Assembly: GCA_947259235.1 (NCBI GenBank)
Contig: CAMYLL010000098.1
Span: forward strand, 1 to 8,124
Length of the DNA: 8,124 nucleotides
Direction of reading: 5' to 3'
Source: an uncultured Pseudodesulfovibrio sp.
GTDB lineage: Bacteria; Desulfobacterota; Desulfovibrionia; Desulfovibrionales; Desulfovibrionaceae
Each line of letters begins with the position of its first letter. Within the stretch, counting starts at the first letter, position 1. The position numbers and the translations under genes are program-made. The notes under the pieces were generated by a model that saw only the letters and a list, made by a program, of their open reading frames with translations, made no database searches and was not told the origin of the DNA. This document shows, one piece after another, positions 1 to 6,031 of the stretch.

Positions 1-388
<388 letters not shown>

Positions 389-428
389 CCTGCGGGCGGT
401 TTGATCCCGTACTGAAAGAAGCAACGCC

Positions 429-460
429 AAGCCGCCCTGCTCGTGCAGGGCGGCTTTCTT
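429..460 (+). terminator. Rho-independent terminator of gap
   Basis: A perfect 12-bp inverted repeat (AAGCCGCCCTGC at 429-440 and its complement at 445-456) encloses a TCGT loop. It is followed by the T-rich run TTTCTT, whose first two bases overlap the stem. The position 40 nt after the gap stop codon fits a transcription terminator for gap. This is seen directly in the sequence; termination efficiency is inferred. Confidence 0.9.
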
Positions 461-474
461 GCGTTCTGTCCCGA

Positions 475-666
475 TCTGTTCGTGAAAATGATGCTTCTGC
501 GTGCAATCGACTGCTGTTTTATGATATTGCAATGCCGGAGATCGCCTTGATTGGTTATAATACTTTACAGGGCATTGTTTTTTTCCTAACAGTTCTGTTG
601 GTATTTTTCTGCGTTTAATGCGTTGAAATTATGATTCAATCTGGTTTTTTAGGGGGTGGAGGGGGA
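475..666 (+). promoter_or_regulatory. AT-rich leader with probable promoter of the EAL/HDOD gene
   Basis: Between the gap terminator and the next gene, composition shifts from GC-rich to clearly AT-rich. A perfect TATAAT hexamer lies at 556-561, but no good -35 box stands at 16-18 nt upstream; TTGCAA at 527-532 is 23 nt away. A TTTACA at 564-569 could be an alternative -35, with only a weak -10 partner near 587. A short inverted repeat (AACAG, 588-592; CTGTT, 595-599) with a TT spacer could be an operator half-site pair. No coding potential is seen here. The presence of a promoter is likely; the exact elements are uncertain. Confidence 0.4.
658..662 (+). promoter_or_regulatory. Ribosome binding site that sets the EAL/HDOD start
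   Basis: GGAGG at 658-662, within a longer purine-rich run of G and A, ends 4 nt before the ATG at 667. The earlier in-frame ATG at 631 has no Shine-Dalgarno-like sequence and would add a low-complexity GGGGG peptide that is simply the translated ribosome binding site. This argues for the 667 start. Confidence 0.75.
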
Positions 667-1905
667 ATGACAGATATCGTCAGCGGGTGCGAGAGTTTGG
701 ATGATCCTCTTCTAGTCGTCAGGCAACCGATATTTGATCGGGATAAAGGTGTATGGGGGTATGAACTTCTGGCCGAGCCGTCGGCAGGGGGGCAGGCCTC
801 CCTTGCCGAGACTCTTGCGGCCTATCGAGCCATGAATGCGGGCGAGATGCTGGGCGGCAAGGCCAAGATTCTCCTCAACGTGACCTCCGAAAGCAGTCTG
901 GACGACACCTCGTCCCTGGCGGAAGCCTCGGATTGCGTGTTCAGCCTGTGCAATCAGGCGGCCGCTTCGCCCAAGTGCCCCGGCATTGCCGATTCCCTCC
1001 ACGCTTGTGGCGGCATAGTGGCCCTTGACAGCGGCATAGATCATCCGTGCATGTCCTCCCTGCTTGAGAAGGCGGATATCATCAAGGTTTCCCTGGCCGG
1101 AAAGACTCCACCCGAGATCGTCAGGCTGCGTGCGGAATACAAACGGTTCGGTGGCGAGTTGCTGGCCACGGACATCGCTACCTGGGAAGCCTTCGAGGGA
1201 ACGCGTGCCTTGGGATTCAAATATTTTCAGGGGCCGTTTTTCGGCGTGGCCCAGGTTTCTGACGACGGCCTGGCCGTGAGCTCCACGGCAAAGCTGCAGC
1301 TCCTGCGCGAGCTGGCCAATCCGGATTGCGAGATGGATGAGCTGGCGATGATCATCGCATCTGATATTTCCTTAAGCTACCGGATGCTCAAATACATCAA
1401 TTCCGCATCCTTCGGGTTGCGCAACAAGATCAAGTCCATCCAGCAGGCCGTGTCCCTGCTCGGGCTCAAGGAGATCCGCCACTGGGCCACGGTGGTGGTC
1501 ATGACCGATCTGGATTCAACGCCCAAGGGCGAGGAGCTGGCTTACATGGCCTTGCAGCGCGGCCGATTCCTGAGCAAGCTGGCCGGGACCATTGCCGGAT
1601 TCAGGCATTCTCCAAACACCATGTTCATGCTCGGCCTTTTTTCCCTGCTTGATTCCCTGCTCTCCTATCCCATGGGCAAGGCTCTGGAGGACATCCCCCT
1701 GGAGGACGAGATCAAGGATGCCCTGTGCGGCACGTTGAACGAGTTTCGCGACTGGCTGCTCATGGTCGAGGCGGTTGAGCTGGGCCGGTGGGCCATCGCC
1801 AACGAGATTCTCGTCAGATACGGGGCCTGCTTTACCCAGGCTGCGACACAGTACATGAAAGCCGCGACCTGGGCTGCCAGCCAGATTCCGAACATGCGGA
1901 AGTAG
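667..1905 (+). CDS. EAL/HDOD-domain signalling protein (YuxH/CdgJ-like)
   Basis: The 412-residue cytoplasmic protein combines an N-terminal EAL-type fold (about residues 15-200) with a C-terminal HDOD domain (about 208-400), the COG3434 architecture. The EAL part opens with VVRQPIFDRDKGVWGYELLAE and closes with TWEAFEGTRALGFKYFQGPFFG, both typical of the family. Key c-di-GMP phosphodiesterase residues appear lost: the EAL signature reads ELL, the DDFG loop reads DSGID, and the K-x-D motif reads KVS. Catalysis is therefore unlikely, and binding or protein interaction is more plausible. The HDOD core (SLSYRMLKYINSASFG, then AVSLLGLKEIRHWATVV) lacks the metal-binding HD pair, as usual for HDOD. 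It appears to be a single-gene transcript with its own AT-rich leader. Relatives affect motility or c-di-GMP output; the role here is inferred only. No membrane segment or signal peptide is visible. Confidence 0.9.
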   Translation: MTDIVSGCESLDDPLLVVRQPIFDRDKGVWGYELLAEPSAGGQASLAETLAAYRAMNAGEMLGGKAKILLNVTSESSLDDTSSLAEASDCVFSLCNQAAASPKCPGIADSLHACGGIVALDSGIDHPCMSSLLEKADIIKVSLAGKTPPEIVRLRAEYKRFGGELLATDIATWEAFEGTRALGFKYFQGPFFGVAQVSDDGLAVSSTAKLQLLRELANPDCEMDELAMIIASDISLSYRMLKYINSASFGLRNKIKSIQQAVSLLGLKEIRHWATVVVMTDLDSTPKGEELAYMALQRGRFLSKLAGTIAGFRHSPNTMFMLGLFSLLDSLLSYPMGKALEDIPLEDEIKDALCGTLNEFRDWLLMVEAVELGRWAIANEILVRYGACFTQAATQYMKAATWAASQIPNMRK

Positions 1906-1974
1906 GGTGCATGAGATAGGGGCCGGACAGCATGCAGTCCAAGGCGTCTTATATAAATGGTGAAATCAAAAGTG

Positions 1975-2066
1975 GAAACCGCCTTCGGCGGATTTGTCAG
2001 GTGATTTCGCCTCCGGCGGCCAAAGGGCTGTAACCCTTTGGAATCCCACTCTCGCCTTCGGCGAAA
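1975..2066. repeat. Cluster of short GC-rich inverted repeats in convergent intergenic region
   Basis: Three near-identical mini-hairpins occur within 90 bp. They are CCGCC-TTC-GGCGG (1979-1991), CGCC-TCC-GGCG (2008-2018) and TCGCC-TTC-GGCGA (2052-2064). Between the second and third lies a longer perfect inverted repeat with 8-bp arms, CCAAAGGG (2020-2027) and CCCTTTGG (2034-2041), and a 6-nt loop. The region between the convergent EAL/HDOD and cimA genes has no credible reading frame. It resembles the REP-like palindromic sequences often found between genes in Desulfovibrio-type genomes, but copy number cannot be judged from one window. The first hairpin might also help end the EAL/HDOD transcript, though no good T-run follows. 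Confidence 0.6.
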
Positions 2067-2128
2067 ACTTTCTTTGAATGGGGGCCTGCCGTTGACCGCA
2101 CCAACCCGAGAAAATATCTTGCCATGCG

Positions 2129-2160
2129 AAAAGCCCCGAGACCGTTATGGTTCGGGGCTT
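2129..2160 (-). terminator. Rho-independent terminator of the pdxJ-to-cimA operon
   Basis: A 9-bp perfect stem pairs AAGCCCCGA (2131-2139) with TCGGGGCTT (2152-2160). It can extend through a G-T pair and a CC/GG pair around a bulge. Read on the minus strand it lies about 70 nt beyond the cimA stop and ends in TTTT (2132-2129). Read on the plus strand the tail is CTTCTT, weaker, so it may act in both directions and also stop the EAL/HDOD transcript. Confidence 0.75.
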
Positions 2161-2231
2161 CTTGCATATTTATCAACAGGTATGGAAACGTCTTGCCTGC
2201 TGTCCGGCCTTTCTTGTCGTATCGATTATGG

Positions 2232-3836
2232 CTATTCGATGCCCTCGGCCCGGCGCTTGTCGTCTCTGAAGAGTTTGTAGTTGATGGCATCAACCACCGC
2301 CTGCCAACTGGCCTCGATGATGTTGTGGGACACGCCCATGGTGGTCCAGCGTTCGTATTTGTCACCCGTTTCGATGAGGACGCGGACAAAGGAGGCCGTG
2401 CCGCCCGTGTCGCGCACCGCGCCGGAGAGCACGCGTACCTTGAAGTCCAGCAGGCGGACTTCGGACAGCTTGGGGTAGAACCGTTCAAGGCCCTTGCGCA
2501 GGGCGCGGTCCAGGGCGTTGACCGGCCCCATGCCCGTGGCCGCGGTGTGCTCCACCTGCCCCTTGACGTTGATGATGACCGTGGCCTCGGTAAATGGTTC
2601 GGCGTCCTCCTCCCGCTTGGCGTCCACCACGAAGAAATGGCGGAAGCTGAAGTAGTCAAGCTTCATGCCCAGCGCTTCCTGGAGCATGAGTTCGAATGAG
2701 GCGTCTGCCACGGAGTATTCGTAACCCATGCTCTCCTTGAGCTTCAGCTCCTTGAGCAGGGTATTGACAGTGGGGTCGTTCTTGTCCAGCTCGTAGCCGA
2801 GCTCCTTGGCCTTGAACAGGATGTTGCTCTTGCCTGCCTGATCAGAGAGCAGGACGCGCTGTGCGTTGCCTACCGAAATGGGGTCGATGTGTTCGTAGGT
2901 CTTGGAATCCTTGAGGATGGCGCTGACGTGGATGCCGCCCTTGTGGGCAAAGGCCGAGGCCCCGACAAAGGGCTGGCGCATGAACGGGCGCAGGTTGGCC
3001 GTCTCGCTGACGAAGTGGGAGGTGGCGAGCAGCCGTTTGAGGTTTTCCTTGCCGATGGTCTGGATGTCCATCTTGAGTTCAAGGTTGGGGATGACGGAGC
3101 AGAGGTTGGCGTTGCCGCACCGTTCTCCGTAGCCGTTGATGGTCCCCTGGACCTGGCTCGCGCCCATGCGCACGGCCTCCAGGGAGTTGGCGACGGCCAG
3201 TTCCGAGTCGTTGTGGGCGTGGATGCCGAGGGAGGCTTCGGGCAGGGCCGCCGTAACGGCCTGGATGGCCTCGGTGATGGAGGCTGTGAGGGTTCCGCCG
3301 TTGGTGTCGCACAGGATGAGCCGTGCGGCTCCGGCCTCATGGGCTGTCCGCAGGACCGTGACGGCGTATTCCGGGTTGTGCTTGTAGCCGTCGAAGAAGT
3401 GTTCGGCGTCGAAGATGACTTCGTCCACGCGTCGGGCCAGAAAGGCGACGCTGTTGTGGATGATCTCCAGATTGCGTTCCAGGGAAATGCCCAGAGCGGT
3501 GGTGGCATGCAGGTCCCAGCTCTTGCCGAAGATGGTCACCACCGGGGTCTGGGCGGCGAGCAGGGCGGCAAGGTTCGGGCAGTCGTCCGGGGTGCACCTG
3601 GTCAGATGGGTTGATCCGAAGGCGGCCAACCGGGCAGTTTTGAAGCTATATCCCTTGATTTCATCAAAGAATTTTGCATCAGTCGGGTTTGCGCCGGGCC
3701 ATCCGGCTTCAATGTAATGTATGCCCAGCTCGTCGAGCTTGCGGGCGATGTGGACTTTGTCCAGGGCCGTCAGGTTCATTTCCTCGGCCTGGGCGCCGTC
3801 CCGCAGTGTCGTGTCGTATATCGTTACTTTTTTCAT
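2232..3836 (-). CDS. cimA: (R)-citramalate synthase
   Basis: This 534-residue enzyme is predicted to condense acetyl-CoA with pyruvate to (R)-citramalate, the first step of the threonine-independent route to 2-oxobutyrate and isoleucine. The N-terminal TIM barrel of the DRE-TIM metallolyase family starts with YDTTLRDGAQAEEM (residues 7-20; Asp13 is a metal ligand). It carries GIHAHND (204-210; His206 and His208 ligands) and NGYGERCGNANL (234-245; Asn242). HKGGIHVSAI (298-307) belongs to the linker region. The C-terminal LeuA-type regulatory domain (about 410-530) contains GPVNALDRALRKGL and GAVRDTGGTASFVRVLIETGD; in the family this domain binds the feedback inhibitor. The overall form matches the long citramalate-synthase branch rather than isopropylmalate or homocitrate synthase, but substrate choice remains an inference. 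Its ATG overlaps the lysC stop by 4 nt (ATGA), implying translational coupling. Confidence 0.9.
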   Translation of the reverse strand: MKKVTIYDTTLRDGAQAEEMNLTALDKVHIARKLDELGIHYIEAGWPGANPTDAKFFDEIKGYSFKTARLAAFGSTHLTRCTPDDCPNLAALLAAQTPVVTIFGKSWDLHATTALGISLERNLEIIHNSVAFLARRVDEVIFDAEHFFDGYKHNPEYAVTVLRTAHEAGAARLILCDTNGGTLTASITEAIQAVTAALPEASLGIHAHNDSELAVANSLEAVRMGASQVQGTINGYGERCGNANLCSVIPNLELKMDIQTIGKENLKRLLATSHFVSETANLRPFMRQPFVGASAFAHKGGIHVSAILKDSKTYEHIDPISVGNAQRVLLSDQAGKSNILFKAKELGYELDKNDPTVNTLLKELKLKESMGYEYSVADASFELMLQEALGMKLDYFSFRHFFVVDAKREEDAEPFTEATVIINVKGQVEHTAATGMGPVNALDRALRKGLERFYPKLSEVRLLDFKVRVLSGAVRDTGGTASFVRVLIETGDKYERWTTMGVSHNIIEASWQAVVDAINYKLFRDDKRRAEGIE

Positions 3837-4327
3837 GCTTTCTCAAGTGGGCCGTTCTCCAGATCGAAAACCTTATGGAGCGTTCTGACGGCCAGTTCGG
3901 TGTATTTGTCGTCGATCAGGCAGGTGACCTTGATCTCGGACGTGCTGATCATCAGTATATTGATGTTCTCATCGGCAAGCGCCCGGAATGCCCGCGAGGC
4001 AACGCCGGAATGGTTACGCATGCCGACGCCGATAATGGACACCTTGGACACGTTGAGATTCTTGTCCAGCTCGCCGTAGCCGATCTCGTACTTGAGTGCC
4101 GAAAGGGTTTTGACCGTCTGATCCACGTCTGCTCGGGGCACGGTGAAGGTCATGTCCGTCTTGCCGTTCTTGCTCGGGTTCTGGACGATCATGTCGACGA
4201 GGATGCGCTGCTCGGCCAGGGGGCTGAAAATCTGAGCGGAGACGCCGGGTTTGTCGTTGACGTCTACCAGCGTGATCCGGGCCTGGTCCTTGTCGTAAGC
4301 GATACCGGAAACGAGAACAGCTTCCAT
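3833..4327 (-). CDS. Possible aspartate kinase beta subunit from internal in-frame start in lysC
   Basis: Within lysC, codon 247 is an ATG (4327-4325) preceded by a perfect AGGAGG (4341-4336) with 8-nt spacing, a stronger ribosome site than that of lysC itself. Translation from here would give a 164-residue protein made of the two ACT domains only. Aspartokinase II of Bacillus subtilis and LysC of Corynebacterium glutamicum are known to produce such beta subunits from in-frame internal starts at nearly the same place, giving an alpha2beta2 enzyme. In this organism the signal is seen in sequence, but product formation is inferred. Confidence 0.5.
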   Translation of the reverse strand: MEAVLVSGIAYDKDQARITLVDVNDKPGVSAQIFSPLAEQRILVDMIVQNPSKNGKTDMTFTVPRADVDQTVKTLSALKYEIGYGELDKNLNVSKVSIIGVGMRNHSGVASRAFRALADENINILMISTSEIKVTCLIDDKYTELAVRTLHKVFDLENGPLEKA

Positions 4328-5065
4328 CGTTGCATCCTCCTGCGTGACTATAGTGCCCGGCTCGTCGGAAAAAGTTGAGCGGACATGAACGGTTACATTA
4401 TATTTCTTGGCAAATTCAACGGAGCGGATCTGGAGCACCTTGGCTCCCATGCTCGCCATTTCAAGCATCTCGTCGTAGGCGATGCGGTCCATCTTTCGTG
4501 CGGTGGAGCACATGTTCGGGTCTGTGGTGAAGACACCGGTCACATCGGTGTAGATTTCGCAGACATCGGCCTTGACTGCGGCGGCCAGAGCCACTGCCGA
4601 GGTATCGGACCCGCCGCGGCCCAGGGTCGTGATGCGCTGGCCCGCGTCGCAGCCCTGGAATCCCGCCATGACCAGAACATCATATTCTTCCAGCATGGCC
4701 TTGATCTGGGTTTCGTCTATGTCCACTATCCTGGCCTTGCCGTAAGCGCAGTCGGTCTTGATGGGAGCCTGGAAACCCAGCACGGAGCGACAGGAGACGC
4801 CCTGCTGTTTCAGGAGCATGGCGAAGAGGGCGCAGGAGGTCTGCTCGCCGGTGGAGACCAGTGAGTCGACCTCGGCCGGGTCCGGGTTATCGGACCACTC
4901 CTTGGCCAGGGCCAGGAGCCTGTTCGTCTCGCCCGACATGGCGGAAAGGACCACGATGACCTTGTGCCCTTCACGATATGGCCGAAGGACCTTCTGCATC
5001 ACCTGACGTTGACATTCGAGGTTGCGAACCGACGTTCCACCAAATTTTTGTACGACGATGTTCAT
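3833..5065 (-). CDS. lysC: Aspartate kinase (monofunctional, two ACT domains)
   Basis: The 410-residue enzyme phosphorylates aspartate to 4-phosphoaspartate, the committed step to lysine, threonine, methionine and diaminopimelate. The N-terminal amino-acid kinase domain (1-about 245) shows KFGGTSV (7-13), the STGEQ substrate segment (71-75), TTLGRGGSDTSA (146-157) and YTDVTGVFTTDP (172-183). Two ACT domains follow: about 263-330 (DVNDKPGVSAQIFSPLAEQ, then VDMIVQN) and about 340-405 (VSIIGVGMRNHSGVASRAF). These correspond to the sites for feedback inhibition by lysine and/or threonine in this class. No homoserine dehydrogenase is fused. The start ATG overlaps the tsaE stop (ATGA) and has a modest AGGG ribosome site 5 nt upstream. 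A strong internal translation start before the ACT domains is listed separately. Confidence 0.96.
   Translation of the reverse strand: MNIVVQKFGGTSVRNLECQRQVMQKVLRPYREGHKVIVVLSAMSGETNRLLALAKEWSDNPDPAEVDSLVSTGEQTSCALFAMLLKQQGVSCRSVLGFQAPIKTDCAYGKARIVDIDETQIKAMLEEYDVLVMAGFQGCDAGQRITTLGRGGSDTSAVALAAAVKADVCEIYTDVTGVFTTDPNMCSTARKMDRIAYDEMLEMASMGAKVLQIRSVEFAKKYNVTVHVRSTFSDEPGTIVTQEDATMEAVLVSGIAYDKDQARITLVDVNDKPGVSAQIFSPLAEQRILVDMIVQNPSKNGKTDMTFTVPRADVDQTVKTLSALKYEIGYGELDKNLNVSKVSIIGVGMRNHSGVASRAFRALADENINILMISTSEIKVTCLIDDKYTELAVRTLHKVFDLENGPLEKA
4336..4341 (-). promoter_or_regulatory. Internal Shine-Dalgarno sequence in lysC
   Basis: The minus strand reads AGGAGG, a full match to the anti-Shine-Dalgarno core, ending 8 nt before the ATG of codon 247. 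The bases also encode part of Thr-Gln-Glu-Asp, so chance coding overlap (GAG GAT after CAG) is possible. An out-of-frame ATG directly abutting the motif (4335-4333) is too close to be used. Confidence 0.55.
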
Positions 5066-5565
5066 TGTAGCCCTGTGGGTTTTTGCATGAATTTTTCAAA
5101 TACTGCGGCCAGGGAGACGATGACGTTCCGGGCCGCTTCGCCCATCGCATGCACGGTAAGGCTCCTGCCTTCGGCGGTTGGCGACCATTCCAGCAGGATG
5201 GCGTCGCCCGGCCACAGATCCTTATCCAGGAACTGGGCCCATTCAACCACTGTCAGGGTCTCCCGGTCCTCCATGTTCTCGAAGAGCGCGTCGTCCGGAG
5301 GCATGCCCTCCAGGCGGTAGAGGTCGAAATGGGCCACCGGGGGAGTCGTGGGGTAGAGGTTGACAATGTTGAAGCTCGGACTCGACACCTCGGCCATGTC
5401 CGCACCCGGCAGGGAGTTCACTATTCCCCTTACCAGCGTGGTTTTGCCTGATCCAAGGTCGCCTTGCAAGAGCAGGACCGGAGGATTGTCAATCTTTGAC
5501 AGGGCGGTGGCTAGGATTCTTCCGAGTTCAAGGGTCGAATCCGTGTCCTTGAGGTGCAGCGTCAT
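5062..5565 (-). CDS. tsaE: tRNA threonylcarbamoyladenosine biosynthesis ATPase TsaE
   Basis: This 167-residue P-loop ATPase (YjeE family) drives turnover of the TsaB-TsaD complex that makes t6A at position 37 of ANN-decoding tRNAs. It shows the Walker A loop GDLGSGKTT (35-43), the SPSF segment (62-65), HFDLYRL (79-85) and VVEWA (106-110), all hallmarks of the family, at near the usual length. The chosen ATG lies 16 nt after the stop of the CBS gene. The same frame is open further upstream to 5676, but that part runs antiframe through the CBS coding sequence and does not resemble TsaE. No strong Shine-Dalgarno precedes the ATG, only GGTGA, and a GTG at 5571 is a possible alternative, so translation probably depends on coupling with the upstream gene. 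The stop overlaps the lysC ATG by 4 nt. Partner genes tsaB, tsaC and tsaD are not in this window. Confidence 0.94.
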   Translation of the reverse strand: MTLHLKDTDSTLELGRILATALSKIDNPPVLLLQGDLGSGKTTLVRGIVNSLPGADMAEVSSPSFNIVNLYPTTPPVAHFDLYRLEGMPPDDALFENMEDRETLTVVEWAQFLDKDLWPGDAILLEWSPTAEGRSLTVHAMGEAARNVIVSLAAVFEKFMQKPTGLQ

Positions 5566-5581
5566 GGTCACCGGGGTTGCG

Positions 5582-6031
5582 CTATTTCTGAAGCAGGGTC
5601 TTGAGCACGTCTTCCTTGCCCACCACGCCGACCAGGGTTTCCCCTTCAAGTACGGGCAGGGTATAGAGCTTTTCATTGGCCATCATGGTGGCGATGTCGT
5701 CAATGCCGGTTTCGGGTGTGATGAAGGTCGGGGTCGGGGTCATGGCCTCGGCTACCTTGAGGGCGGAGATCTTGGTTATCTCCCGTTTCAGGTCGTCGTG
5801 GGACGAGAGCGGGAACACGCCGTCGAGCAGGGTGAAGAACGAGGGGAGTGTGACCTTCTTCTGCTGGGCCACCAGGTCGGCCTGGCACAGCACGCCGACG
5901 ACCTTGCCGTCGTCGATGACGGGTGCGCCGTTGATCTTGTTGTCGAGCAGGGTCTTGGCCGCTGTGGCGATGTCCGTGTCCGGGGTCAGGGTGATGCACG
6001 TTGTGGTCATGATGTCTTTGGCCTTCAGCAT
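5582..6031 (-). CDS. Two-CBS-domain protein
   Basis: This 149-residue stand-alone protein contains a pair of CBS domains: about 7-58 (DIMTTTCITLTPDTDIATAAKTLLDNKINGAPVID, given here in outline only) and about 97-148 (AMTPTPTFITPETGI, then LPVLEGETLVGVVGKEDVL). The roughly 40-residue link contains LPSFFTLLDGVFPLSS. CBS pairs (Bateman modules) usually bind AMP, ADP, ATP or related adenosyl ligands and modulate a partner. Here no catalytic domain is attached, so the partner is unknown. The ATG at 6031 overlaps the end of nnr by 7 nt and has an AAAGGAG ribosome site with 8-nt spacing. Upstream in-frame ATGs would add an arginine-rich segment that is only the shadow of nnr. It sits between nnr and tsaE, both of which act on or use adenine nucleotides, which may hint at an energy-sensing role. 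That is speculation. Confidence 0.88.
   Translation of the reverse strand: MLKAKDIMTTTCITLTPDTDIATAAKTLLDNKINGAPVIDDGKVVGVLCQADLVAQQKKVTLPSFFTLLDGVFPLSSHDDLKREITKISALKVAEAMTPTPTFITPETGIDDIATMMANEKLYTLPVLEGETLVGVVGKEDVLKTLLQK

Noticed and set aside
631..666. Upstream ATG for the EAL/HDOD protein
   Set aside because: There is no ribosome site before it, and the added peptide includes a glycine run that is the translated Shine-Dalgarno region of the real start.
1997..2659. Minus-strand open frame running past the cimA end into the repeat region
   Set aside because: It is a different frame over the cimA C-terminal domain, Ser/Thr/Arg/Pro-rich, continuing by chance through the terminator and palindromes.
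2889..3614. Plus-strand open frame of 241 codons opposite cimA
   Set aside because: It lies wholly inside the conserved citramalate synthase barrel. Its sequence is a compositional shadow without motifs or a convincing ribosome site.
5566..5676. N-terminal extension of TsaE
   Set aside because: The added 37 residues are the out-of-frame reading of the second CBS domain. TsaE homology begins after the ATG at 5565.
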